From: Silene conica
Taxonomy: Eukaryota > Streptophyta > Magnoliopsida > Caryophyllales > Caryophyllaceae
Assembly (NCBI GenBank): GCA_029255685.2
Contig: CM055313.2
Coordinates: forward strand, 22,235,079 to 22,299,078
Reading direction: 5' to 3'
Length of the DNA: 64,000 nucleotides
Made by a program: the position numbers and the translations under genes. Below the pieces are notes generated by a model. It was given only the letters and a program-made list of their open reading frames with translations. It was not told the origin of the DNA and did no database searches. Of the stretch, positions 12,288-23,726 are shown piece by piece. Each line of letters begins with the position of its first letter. Within the stretch, counting starts at the first letter, position 1.

Positions 12288-15200
12288 GAAATTGAATCAC
12301 GCGAGGCACCCTTCATAGGGTGAGGCGGCTGGACTCATCTCTACCATTCAAATTATTAATAACATGTGGTTTAGATCAAACCACGTCATCTATTATTAAT
12401 TCATAATGAGTTGGTCCACCTCCCCATTCTTCTATTCTAATTTCCCAGTGACATGTAAAGAATAAAATTTATCCCTAATCTCTCTTTCATTTTGTTGTCT
12501 TTGTTCAATTCAAGGTACGATTTCTTCGATTCGCTCGCAATTTATGCATTTCTAGATCTTTTATTGCGTGCTTGGATCTCACTCTAGGTAACTTTGGCGA
12601 TTTTTTTTTCCGATGTAAGTTTTTTCAAACTTAGTTTTGAATTCATCAAGACTTCATCTTTGATGCAAGCTTGTGTCGTTTGTGCTCCGCATTCATTGCA
12701 TGTTTTTAAATTTACCTTGTGAAAATGTTAATGGACACCATCTTCTTGAATGATAGACAAATTAGTTGGCGCACAATGGACGCCAAGCTTTTTTGGGTTT
12801 GGCTTAATGAGCAGGGATGAAAATTATGGCTTAAAAGTGGCTGATTTTTTTAATGGTACCTAAATACAGTATTATGCTGGTCCAATTAATTTAACTCCTA
12901 CTAAATTTAAGACATATATAGGCGTTTTTTACCAAAGTGTCGGTCAAAAGCATGGCGAATCAATGAAATAAATTGGTAAAAAACATTCTTCTGGCTAAGG
13001 GTATGGTTTCTACTCATAATTTCATGATGTACGTACTGTTGTTATTGATACTAATTTAAGTCCAAGTTTCACGAAATATGGTTCCGGTTTTACAAATTAA
13101 GATCCAAGATTTACGAAATAAGAAATTATACATTTCGTGAGTAAACAAACACTTTAAGTCCAAGTTTCACGAAATAAGGTTCCGGTTTCACAAATTAAGG
13201 TCCAAGATTCACGAAATAAGAAATTAAATATTTTGTGAGTAAATAAACATTTTAAGTCCAAGTTTCACGAAATAAGGTCCCGGTTTCACAAATTAAGGTC
13301 CAAGATTCACAAAATAAGAAATTAAACATTTCGTGAGTAAACAAACATTTTAAATTCAAGTTTCACGAAATAAGGTTCCGTTTTCACAAATTAAGGTCCA
13401 AGATTCACAAAATAAGAAATTAACATTTTGTGAGTAAACAAACATTTTAAGTCCAAGTTTCACGAAATAAGGTCCCAATTTCACAAATTAAGGTCCAAGA
13501 TTCACGAAATAAGAAATTAAACATTTTGTGAGTGAACAAACATTTTAATTCCAAGTTTCACGAAATAAGGTTCCGGTTTCACAAATTAAGGTTCAAGATT
13601 CACAAAATAAGAAATTAAATATTTTGTGAATAAACAAACATTTTAAGTCCAAGTTTCACGAAATAAGGTTCCGGTTTCACAAATTAAGATCCAAAATTCA
13701 CGAAATAAGAAGTTAAACATTTTTTGAACAAACAAAATTTTAAGTCCAAGTTTCATGAAATAAGGTCTCGGTTTCACAAATTAAGGTTCAAGATTCACAA
13801 CCTAAGAAATTAAACATTTTGTGACTAAACAAATATTTTAAGTCCAAGTTTCACGAAATAAGGCTCCGGTTTCACAAATTAAGGTACAAGATTCACGAAA
13901 TAAGAAATTATACATTTCGTGCGTAAACAAACATTTTAAGTCCAAATTTCAAGAAATAAGATCCGGGTTTCACAAAAATTAAGGTCCAAGATTCATGAAA
14001 TAAGAAATTAAACATTTCGTGAGTGAACAAACATTTTAAGTCCAAGTTTCACGAAATATGGTTCCGATTTCACAAATTAAGGTCCAAGATTCACGAAATT
14101 AGAAATTATATATTTCGTGACTAAACAAACATTTTAAGTACACGTTTTACGAAATAAGGTCCCGGTTTCACAAATTAAGGTCCAAGATTCACGAAATAAG
14201 AAATTAAACATTTTGTGAGTAAACAAACATTTTATGTCCAAGTTTCGCAAAATAAGGTCCCGGTTTCACAAATCAAGGTCCAAAATTCACAAAATAAAAA
14301 ATTATACATTTTATGAATAAACAAACATTTTAAGACCAAGTTTTACGAAATAAGGTCCCGATTTCACAAATTAATGTCCAAAATTCACGAAATAAGAAAT
14401 TAAACATTTTGTGAATAAACAAATATTTTAAGTTTAAGTTTCACGAAATAAACTCCCGGTTTCACAAATTAAGGTCCAAGATTCACGAAATAAGAAATTA
14501 AACATTTCGTGAATAAACAAACATTTTAAGTCTAAGTTTCACGAAATAAACTCCGGGTTTCACAAATTAAGGTCCAAGATTCACGAAATAAGAAATTAAA
14601 ACATTTTGTGAGTAAATAAAAATTTTAAGTCCAAGTTTCACGAAATAAGGTTCCGGTTTCACAAATTTAAGGTCCAAGATTCACGAAATAAGAAATTTTA
14701 CATTTTGTAAATAAACCAACATTTTAAGTCCAAGTTTCACGAAATAAGGTCCCGGTTTCACAAATTAAGGTCCAAGATTCACAAAATAAGAAATTAAACA
14801 TTTTGTGAAAAAACAAACATTTTAATTCCAAGTTTCACGAAATAAGAAATTAAGGTTCCGGTTTCACAAATTAAGGTCCAAGATTCACGAAATAAGAAAT
14901 TAAACATTTGGTGAGTGAACAAACATTTTAATTCCAAGTTTCACGAAATAAGGTTACGGTTTCACAAATTAAGGTCCAAGATTCACGAAATAAGAAATTA
15001 AACATTTTGTGAGTACACAAACATTTTAAGTCCAAGTTTCACGAAATAAGGTCCCGGTTTCACAAATTAAAGTTCAAGATTCACGAAATAAAAAATTATA
15101 TATTTTGTGAGTAACAAATATTTTAAGTCAAAATTTCACGAAATAAGAAAACGAGCAAAATGGATAATTTTTTTAGATAGAGAAAATATTTGGGCCAAAT

Positions 15201-15325
15201 AAAATGCTAGAAATGACCCATAATTTCCATCCCATTGAAATTAGTCCAATAAACATTGAAAATCATGTGAAACATAGTAAGGGTTCGGCGGCCTCACCAT
15301 AATAGGCGGCCTCACGTGATCCGGC

Positions 15326-15326
<1 letters not shown>
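12287..15326. mobile_element. Non-coding TIR-like element filled with a minisatellite
   Basis: The ends are imperfect inverted repeats of about 40 bp. The left reads GAATCACGCGAGGCACCC. The reverse of the right (15283-15325) reads GGATCACGTGAGGCCGCC, and both continue into ...GGTGAGGC.... Both ends abut TA microsatellites. About 2.1 kb of the interior is a 98-bp tandem array. There is no transposase, and the superfamily is not clear. Confidence 0.5.
13058..15145. repeat. 98-bp tandem minisatellite, about 21 copies
   Basis: The unit starts aagtccaagtttcacgaaat. The first copies begin at 13058, 13156 and 13254, an exact 98-bp spacing; a few later units carry small indels. Each unit contains CACGAAAT and, 12 bases later, ATTTCGTG or ATTTTGTG, which can fold as a stem. 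No open reading frame. Confidence 0.9.
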
Positions 15327-15381
<55 letters not shown>

Positions 15382-15389
15382 TTAAAAGA

Positions 15390-15985
15390 TGAACTTTTCG
15401 AGCGATTTTATTGGGTATTGTTTTAGAGTAATTTCATTGTCTATTACTTTTGTTAAATAAATTAAGTATATAAATAAAAATATAATTAAATAGTAATAAA
15501 ATATCAGTTGGATAATTATTGTTTTAAGAGCGATTACATTGGTCATTATTATTTTGATTAAATAAATTAAGTATATAAATAAAAGAGTAATAAAATATCA
15601 GTTGGATAATTATTGAATTAGTTAATAAAATAATTGATCTCATTGACTATTGTTTAGAACAATTTCATTGACTATTACTTTGGTTAAATAAATGAATTAT
15701 ATAAATAAAAAGATAATTAAATAGTAATAAAATATCAGTTGGATAATTATTGTTTTTAGAGCGATTGCATTGCCTATTACTTTGGTTAAATAAATCAAAT
15801 ATATAAATAAAAAGATAATTAAATAGTAATAAAATATCAGTTTGATAATTATTATTTTTAGAGTGATTACATTGGCTATTACTTTGGTTAAATAAATTAA
15901 GTATATAAATAAAAAAATATTTAAATAATAAAAAAATATCAGTTGGATAATTATTGAATTAGTTAATAAAATAATTGATAACTAA
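15390..15985. repeat. 102-bp tandem minisatellite
   Basis: Units run from agagygattnnattg to ggataattattg. Two successive unit starts at 15758 and 15860 give a 102-bp period; other units vary in length by internal deletion. About five to six copies. Confidence 0.8.
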
Positions 15986-16069
15986 GAATTTTGGCTACCA
16001 TAAAGTTATGGTATAATGTGTTGTTTCCCTTAAAAGCATAAATAGATGTATTGATGAATATATTAAGCA

Positions 16070-16925
16070 CTTAAATTTACGAGGTATAATTAAAAAAATA
16101 CAAGCTACCGAATACGAACACATACGAATATGAGATGTAAAAAGAATAAGAGTTTAAGGGAATCATGGACTAAAAAATACGAGCACAGAATAATGTGAGC
16201 TATTAATCTAAGAATACTAAATACGAGCTTATATAAAAAGAATACGAGCTATTAAGCTAAGAATAAAAGCTAATGTAAAAACAATACGAGCTATTAACGA
16301 GCTTTAAAATACGAGCAAAAATGAATACAAGCTAACGAAAAACAATACGAGTTATTAAGATAAGACGAGTTTCAAAATATGAGCACAAATGAATACGAAT
16401 ACGAGATTAAAAAGATCACGAACTTAAATATATGAGCACATAAGAATACGGCCTATTAAGATGAGAATATGAGTTAATGTAACAGAATGCGGAAACATGA
16501 GCTAATTGAAACATTTCTCAAACTAAAAATATAGAATCAGTTTTGAAAGATGTAAAATTTCATGATATAATAAGCACTTAAGATTACGAGGTATAATTAA
16601 AAAAATACGAGCTACAAATTACGAATATATACGAAATACGAGCTAATGTAAAATGAATAAGAAATTAAGAGAATCGGGAACTAAAAAATACGAACACACA
16701 AGAACGCGAGCTATTAACGTAAGAATGCTCTAATAAAGCTATTAAGCTAAGAATACGAGCTAATATAAAAAAAATACGAGCTATTAAAATAAGAAAACGA
16801 GGGTATAAGAGGGTCACGAACTTACAAATATGAGCATGTAAGAATACGGGCTAATATAAAAACAATACGAGTTAATGTAAGAAGAATACAGGCTAATAAG
16901 AAAAGAATACGAGCCTGATACATCT
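16070..16925. repeat. Degenerate short repeat rich in tacgagcta
   Basis: Dozens of irregular copies of aatacgagctaa and attaagctaagaat. It forms the inner body of the Helitron candidate. No coding potential. Confidence 0.6.
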
Positions 16926-17049
16926 GATGTTTTATTAGCCATAAAAAACAATCATACCTGAATTTATTTTTAGAAGATTAAATGTTACGATAATTAATTT
17001 AAAACCATGTCAATATATTACCCGGACAACGCCCGGGCATGAAATCTAG

Positions 17050-18163
17050 TCTTCATTACGATTTACGAAAGTCAAGTTGTTCCACAAATACTCTATTTTT
17101 AATGGAGTTTTAACTTCGAAACCCTTTCAATGTTGGACCTCGATTTTGAGAACCTAATTGAACGCCCTAATAATGCACACCCTGACCCGGTGCATCCCGA
17201 TTTTTTTATCGGGTTTGGGCCTGATATTTTGGCCGAAAAAGCCCGTGGCCCGACTTGACATGGATATAGGGTCGGGTTTGGGCCAACCTAGAGGCTCGAT
17301 TTTTGGCCCTACTCGACACGAAAAAGTTAGAATCGTATATCACACCACACTAGTAATCTAATATCACTAATGCATTGAATTATCAACTATGCGAATATTT
17401 TTATATATTTATCATACAACTTTAATTACTTAGTGGACTAATATTTTTTTGTCAACTTATGAGTTATCTTTGATACTATGGTATTGTTCTTCTGACCAAA
17501 AAAAGTATAAGTCAAACACCTAAGACTTGAAAAATTTATTTTGTTACCAATAGTTTGTCACATTTCCATTTTCTGATTGTTTCGTATTGTATTATTTTGG
17601 CCTGAACAATTATGGGTCTGGGCCAAAAAATATGGCCCACCTTTCTGGCCCGATCCGACCCTTGTATTTGAGCCGTTTATTTAGCACGGACCCGGCCCAG
17701 CCCGACCCATGATAAGGTCTACTCTAAATAATCTATCATTCTATCTCATATAAATTTAGTGGATTATTCAAATTACCGCAGAAATATAATGAAATAAACA
17801 TATCCTTTAATTTTTCGCACAAAATCCCCAAAATGATAAGAACGGCAATGCAACTGATGAATGGGTTAGTGTCATTGTTTATCACATTAATTAACGTACA
17901 TAGAATAACATGCATGAGAGCACGACGACGATCATGTATTCATGTGTGATAGGTTAAAATCGTTTATAAAAGACTTTTGTCTGTTGATCGCAGAACGGAA
18001 GTATGGGAAATATGGAGACAGTAGACATTAAGAATACAAGACCTATATGTTGCTGAATGGTGATGACAAGTACCCAAAATTCTTTCCGGCAGGTAAGATT
18101 TGATAGTTACAACAACTACCATTATTTTTGTATTTTTTTTTTTATTAATCATCCAAAATAATA
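17050..18163. other. Intergenic DNA with gcccgaccc-rich repeat relic
   Basis: Sequences at 17170-17310 and 17600-17725 are rich in cccgaccc and its complement and look like two subterminal parts of one old TIR element. The right end (ggtcta at about 17718) resembles the MITE at 3863. The left end is not found. No gene. Confidence 0.35.
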
Positions 18164-18345
18164 CAAATTCTCTTTTGTGACGGACATATCCGTCACAAGT
18201 TTACGACGGTTCAAATATTATCAATGTAAAAAGGAAAATATAAACACTTTGTGATTCCTTAAACTTGTCATATCTACACAAGTAGAAGCTATCCGATCCG
18301 TCGTAAACTTGTGACGGATATATTCGTCACAAGGGAGACTTATTG
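18164..18345. mobile_element. Short MULE-type MITE
   Basis: The inverted ends contain TTGTGACGGACATATCCGTC and its partner on the right. The flanks ccaaaataata (18153-18163) and ccaaaataaaa (18346-18356) match at 10 of 11 positions. The terminal motif gacggacatayccgtcrcaag resembles that of the 6.4-kb element at 23339. Confidence 0.7.
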
Positions 18346-18811
18346 CCAAAATAAAATATCTAGCAAAATATAATTCGTAAAAATATATAACAAATTAAAT
18401 TGACACCCTTTCATGTGATAAGTTAAATTTTAAAGTGTATAGTACACCGATTATAAAAATATTTTAATAATAATTAATTGTGTAATAATTTTATATACAC
18501 AAACTTATTGTAAAATCCTTAGTTACTTTACTTAATTAGTAATTACCTCTATCTCAACTATCTACCATGATTGAGTGGCTAATAAAGACATCAAGACATA
18601 CTTTGTTAATAATTTTATAATGTTTTATCGTAAATCTATTTTATAAAGTTTTGCTCATTTTTATAATTTGATTCGTCGTCACTAATTAGTTCGCCGACCT
18701 ATTAGATATTGAATTAAGAATTGATATATTAAGATTAACAAAAATAGAGTTAGTTGACTTTTTTTACACCAGAAAAGGGATACATTGGATTCTATTAGCA
18801 TAAAAAAAGTA
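18346..18811. other. Intergenic DNA
   Basis: AT-rich; nothing recognisable. Confidence 0.4.
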
Positions 18812-19060
18812 CTTCCTCCATTTATAAGTGTTCTTCCCATTCCATTTTGCACTTGGATTAAGGCAAACTAATAAAGAAATGATAAAGTAATGAAAGGAAG
18901 GTAATAAGTGGGGTTAGTAATGAAAAGATGGTATTTTTTGTAATAAAAAAATGATAAAGTTGTAATTTGGTTGTCTAAAATAGGAAAGAAAAGAAATGGG
19001 AAGAAAATAGGTAATTTGTCAAATAAGGGAAATGGGAAGAAAATAGGAAAATGGAGGAAG
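18812..19060. mobile_element. Stowaway-like MITE
   Basis: The ends CTTCCTCCATTT and AAATGGAGGAAG are a perfect inverted repeat flanked by TA on both sides (18810-18811, 19061-19062), as expected for Tc1/mariner-derived Stowaway elements. Confidence 0.8.
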
Positions 19061-19753
19061 TATATTATTTATGCTCTCTTTTCATATAAAAAGTAAGAAG
19101 AAAGTATAACACTTGCTCATAAAGGCTTGGTGAAAGGCATCGAATTGAAGTGAAATTAAGAGCGAGGATCAGGATTATATTGCAAGATGCAAATCTAATT
19201 AACTCGAATAAACTTTAATGTGATTTTTAATTTCAATACATAGTATTCCGGTCATTTGTTATCGTATTTCAATTTGAGGCCAGGTGTAGGTTAATTGTTA
19301 TCTTATCTATTTTAAGAATGAACTTAATAAACAATTTGATCATTCACATTACCCGTCATTTAGTAATTTGGCCCTCCTCTTTTTTTGGTCTTTGTGTCAA
19401 AATTAAAGGATAATAATTGATCGAGCATGAAACGATTAGTTTGAAATTGCTCCCGCATCAATTTTTTCTTTGATTATATTTGTAATGGAACCAAACCTAT
19501 TAATTTCTTTCTTTATGGCTTTTACTCGGTATCAATCTACCTACATAATTCATAAAGGCACACTTAGTAAACAAGGTGAAAATAAGTCAAATTGACTTAA
19601 CATAAAAGCTTAAAATTCTAGTGTTACGTACCTAATACGCCGCACGCATATGTTACTTCATTCCTTTAATTCAGTTGCTCATTTAGCTTTCACTAAATAA
19701 TGTTATAAAGAATAAGGAAAGTAAACAAATGAGTAAGATGAAGAAATAATTAA
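19061..19753. other. Intergenic DNA
   Basis: No gene, RNA or clear repeat boundary seen. Confidence 0.4.
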
Positions 19754-20059
19754 GGCCTTTTTTGGTTACCCCATAAAAATGGATAAATTGGGAAATCTCA
19801 TGATTTTGAAAATGGATATGTTTGGTTACTCCCAAATTATGAGATTTTCTTTTTCCTAGAAATTTCCAACCCCTCTATTATGGAGGAGTTTGCTTATATA
19901 TTCCCTAGGCAAGACTCCCCAGGTAATTGGAAACTCTTGTGTCAATTCAACTTTAGCATGTCAACCAAACGAATTTTAGGCAATTCACATACATTGGTCA
20001 ATTCACGTGTTTTGTAAAATCTTGGAAAATTAATTCCCGTATGGTAACCAAATGATGCC
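19754..20059. mobile_element. Tourist-like (PIF/Harbinger) MITE
   Basis: GGCCTTTTTTGGTTACC on the left pairs imperfectly with GGTAACCAAATGATGCC on the right. TAA flanks both ends (19751-19753, 20060-20062), the typical 3-bp duplication of this group. Confidence 0.7.
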
Positions 20060-20062
20060 TAA

Positions 20063-21549
20063 GAATAGATAAGCCATTAACAATTGCATCAAGCACAAGT
20101 TGATTGAATTGAGAGGGAGCTTGAAGCCAACATGTATGGAGTTAGGTTACTACATTAATTAGCACTCCATAGTAGCTATTTTGATAAGGACCCTTTCAAA
20201 CCAGACACCTCCACTCCTTAATTGACCAATTCTCTCTTTTTTGAGCTGCTTTATTTAGATTATTATAAATTTTTATCACTACTCTTTGAGTGTCTTAACA
20301 ACATTGTAGTTGGAATAAATAAAGAATAGTGATATGGCGCCATTCGGAATACTGATTTTCGACGCCACCTTAATTAATTAAAGAAAAAGAAAAATAGAAA
20401 AATAAAAATTACAGTAGAATTTTGTATTTTGCGCTAAACTTTTAAGGGTAGATATATAATCTTATATATATTCAATCTAAATAAAAATCTAACTAAACTA
20501 AATAATCTATGATATTTTTGACCAAGATAATTTATTTAAGAGTGGTGCTAGGGCGACACCGAGTGTTACCCAGTTTCGATAACACAATAAAAAAAAATAG
20601 AAAAAATAGAAAAATAGAAAAATAAATTTCGTTTTTCTTCAACATCAAAGGGATAAAACCGTAATTCACAAATTTATCATTTTAATAATATAAAATATAA
20701 AAGATAATAATTAAAATTAAACTATATCTAATATTTACAAATCACAATAAACATATTTATTCTTATGGTCAAAGGGAATCATAATCCAGATAAAATCTTT
20801 TATTTTTTTAATTAAGTATTGGTTCATTATTATTAAATTTCTAAACTGCTTTACAATAATACTTTGAAATTTGAATTTTAATAGAGAAAAAACAAAATCA
20901 TATACAGTATAAATTACAATAATAGTGCAGGTGTCGCTCATTTTCCTTTATTTTATATTAACCTAATTTTAATAAACCTAATTTTATGATTTGGTTTCTT
21001 CATTTACGTGGTTCTTCATCTACAAACCAGTAAAATGGAAAATTCAATGCGATCCTTGGATGAAAAAGACACTACTATCTACTGCGTTTGGAATTCTAGT
21101 ATAGTACTCCACTACTCCTTATGTAGTATGCACTACCTTCGCCATGCATCAAATACTACTTCTCTACCATAATTTACTGTATGTGTCGCCGAGTTGAAGT
21201 ACCACCTGATGACACCATCTCATTTTCCATAAATAAATTGGCTTGATATCGACAGGTATCGAAATGAGTCTTAAAAATCTAAAAATTGGCTTTATTTTGT
21301 GTGGGGAAAATAAAATAAATGTTAACTATTAAGAGGAACGGAAAGAGTGGTAAAACCATTGAAATATAGAATTTTTTTTTTGGAAATCTAAATTGAGACG
21401 TAGGGTTTGATCATAAATGGGAGTTAGGATATTTAGGATAATCTAACTTTGACTAGTTGGCGACTCAATGGAGACACAAGTCAATTCTGGTTAGTAGCAT
21501 TATTATCTGGTTGGAGATCGACCCTACTATAAGCTCACTTGCTTTTATG
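20063..21549. other. Intergenic AT-rich DNA
   Basis: Two gc-richer patches (gcgccattcggaatactg near 20338, ggcgacaccgagtgttaccc near 20551) look like decayed repeat ends. The 18-mer CACCTGATGACACCATCT near 21203 recurs at the last bases of the window. No gene. Confidence 0.35.
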
Positions 21550-21557
21550 CTCATCGG

Positions 21558-21869
21558 TTAGGTAGCACGGATACTTCTCATAATTAGCCGACCCGTGTTC
21601 GGTACTGTGTCCGACACTCGTGGAGACATCGCTAATCATATTATAATTTAGACGAGGAATACAATTTTAAAAAGATCGATTAGAGAAGATGAGCTTGGAT
21701 GGAAAATGAGAATTAGTTATAGTAGAGGTTGAATTATACATTTACTTGTTTAAATTTAGTTTCCAATATATGATAAAAATAAAATTATAAATTATTATAT
21801 TTAAATGACGTGTCCTGTGTCCTAAATTTCACGGGATGCCGTGTCAGTGTCCTTGTCCGTGCTGCCTAG
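21558..21869. mobile_element. hAT-like MITE (TTAGGTAGC family), short form
   Basis: The ends TTAGGTAGCACGGA and GTCCGTGCTGCCTAG are inverted repeats. The flanks ctcatcgg and ctcattag match at 6 of 8. A longer copy of the same family at 60531 carries an inserted Helitron, and this copy serves as its empty-site reference. Confidence 0.7.
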
Positions 21870-22188
21870 CTCATTAGTTGCAGCCCATGCACCAACCATA
21901 CTCTTATTGAGGGAATTGGGAAAGAGATCAGAGGATGAAGAACATTGCTTGCAATTTAATGTAGGAAAACCGTGTATGATGTAGAAACATATGTTAGTAC
22001 AAAAGTTATTATAGATCAACACAAAATCTCATTTACGGCATTATCTGTCATAAGTTGAGAATGGATAGTAACCTTACAATATACGAGGAACACTATTTAA
22101 GAGGTGCCAGTGTGCCACATTTCCTCCAATTTCCCTCCCGGCCACTTGCCTTATTGTGAGAAGGGTACTATTGGGTTTCAACTTGTAA

Positions 22189-22842
22189 CTAGAGATGACA
22201 ATGGGTAGGATCTGGACAGGATCCTATAGGATCCAGATCCAGATCCATTTTAAAACGGTATATTCAGATCTTACCCTTATCCTTAGGGTCCGAAATTTGT
22301 AGATCCATATCCGTATCCTAAGGATCTGGGTAAAATCCAGATCCGTCAATCTCAAACAATAAATTCAAATGAAGCCACACCAAGTCACTATTATACACTA
22401 TTTCACTTTTACTTGTCAATTAGAGACGGTGTTTTAGTCGAATTACCCTTTATTGGCTTCACTCGTTTACAATAAGAGTGTACAAAGTGTTAAAAAGTCT
22501 TATAGCAACTTACAAATAAGGTTTACAAACCACAAAATAATTATAATTCCAACAATTCATAATAAAATAAATTGTTCAAACAACTAAACACTAATACTTC
22601 ATTCCTTATTTTCATGATCTATCTTTGAAGGGTCGAATTTATCCAAAAATTACTCTTATAGAAACTAAAAGAGGGTCCAAGGGTAGGATATGGATCTTAG
22701 TGGTGGGATCCGGATCCTATCCTCATTCTCGTATAAGGATATGGGTCCGACCCGGATCCTAAGGATCTAAAATAATGGGATCCATATCCTACCCTTGGGT
22801 ATAGGGTCTGGTGGATCTGGGTAGGATCCGGAATCCATTGCT
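22189..22842. mobile_element. hAT-like element with ggatcc-rich interior
   Basis: ACTTGTAA at 22181-22188 and 22843-22850 is a perfect 8-bp target duplication. The ends share gacaatgggt-like inverted sequence. Both subterminal parts are dense in ggatccnnatcc motifs. No transposase. Confidence 0.7.
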
Positions 22843-22850
22843 ACTTGTAA

Positions 22851-23338
22851 AAGATACTACCCGTCACAAGCAAAACACTGTGTTAGAATAAGTCATGAAA
22901 CGAGCCAGTGTCGTAATCAGCCAATGCTGGCCGTAACGATCTAAGTATGGATGATTCCAGGTATTTAACCTTAGCTTCAAGGTAATGAATACTGAATAGT
23001 ACGTATATCAACTTGATAATTGCATCAATTCAAGCTAATAAGTTTGTTGGAAAGGTATAATAATCTCTCCATTTTTCTATTTTCTTTTCAATTTGTATAT
23101 GAATTACGGTAACGCATTAAAAAATGTAAAAGTAATGTAAAATACCAAATGAGCCTAAATTAATTAAGCTTAATAAAAGTTGATTAAGATAAATACAAAG
23201 TGTAATTATGGCTGAAATTTGTGATTTTTTTCCCACCAAAATACACCATGAGCAAAATTCAAATAGTGATAAATGTCCCCCCAAACAAAGTTTAATTTAC
23301 CTCATCTTTTACTTCATCATTTACACTATTATATACAA
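22851..23338. other. Intergenic DNA left of the 6.4-kb MULE
   Basis: No gene seen. It ends with the 9-bp sequence TATATACAA (23330-23338), which is repeated right of the element. Confidence 0.5.
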
Positions 23339-23726
23339 CAGTCCGTTTTTTGTAAGACGGACATACCCGTCGCAAGCTTGCGACGGGCCAAATATCGCTT
23401 AAATGGGGCAATTAGATACCACATTGTGGCTGACGGATCCATGCAAGTGGGTGTGTGATGTGGGTATGATGTCATATGTAATTAATTAAATAAGGGTGAG
23501 AAGTGAGTTGTCAATTGGTCTTCCCCAAAACCCTCGAGAAGCCAAAAACCATCTATTCCTTTCTCATTTCCATTAATCACAACTGCAAACATCACTCCTT
23601 CACTCCTTCTCTCTACATTTCCATTAATCAGAAATCTCATTTTCTTAAAAAAATCACTCATTCTCTCTACATTTCTCTTCCTTTCTTCTACCAAAAACCA
23701 CAAAAAACCGAACATAAAAGACGAAT

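Larger units (their letters stand above)
15340..17049 (+). mobile_element. Putative non-autonomous Helitron
   Basis: The 3' end is typical of plant Helitrons. A GC-rich hairpin (CCCGG at 17021, CCGGG at 17033) is followed by an AT-rich spacer and CTAG at 17046-17049, then a host T. The 5' end is not clear; it is probably in the TC/TA microsatellite near 15340. The inside is two kinds of repeat, with no Rep/helicase gene. Confidence 0.5.

Noticed and set aside
13058-15145. CRISPR-like array of regular repeats
   Set aside because: Units are contiguous 98-bp tandem copies without unique spacers, in a plant genome.
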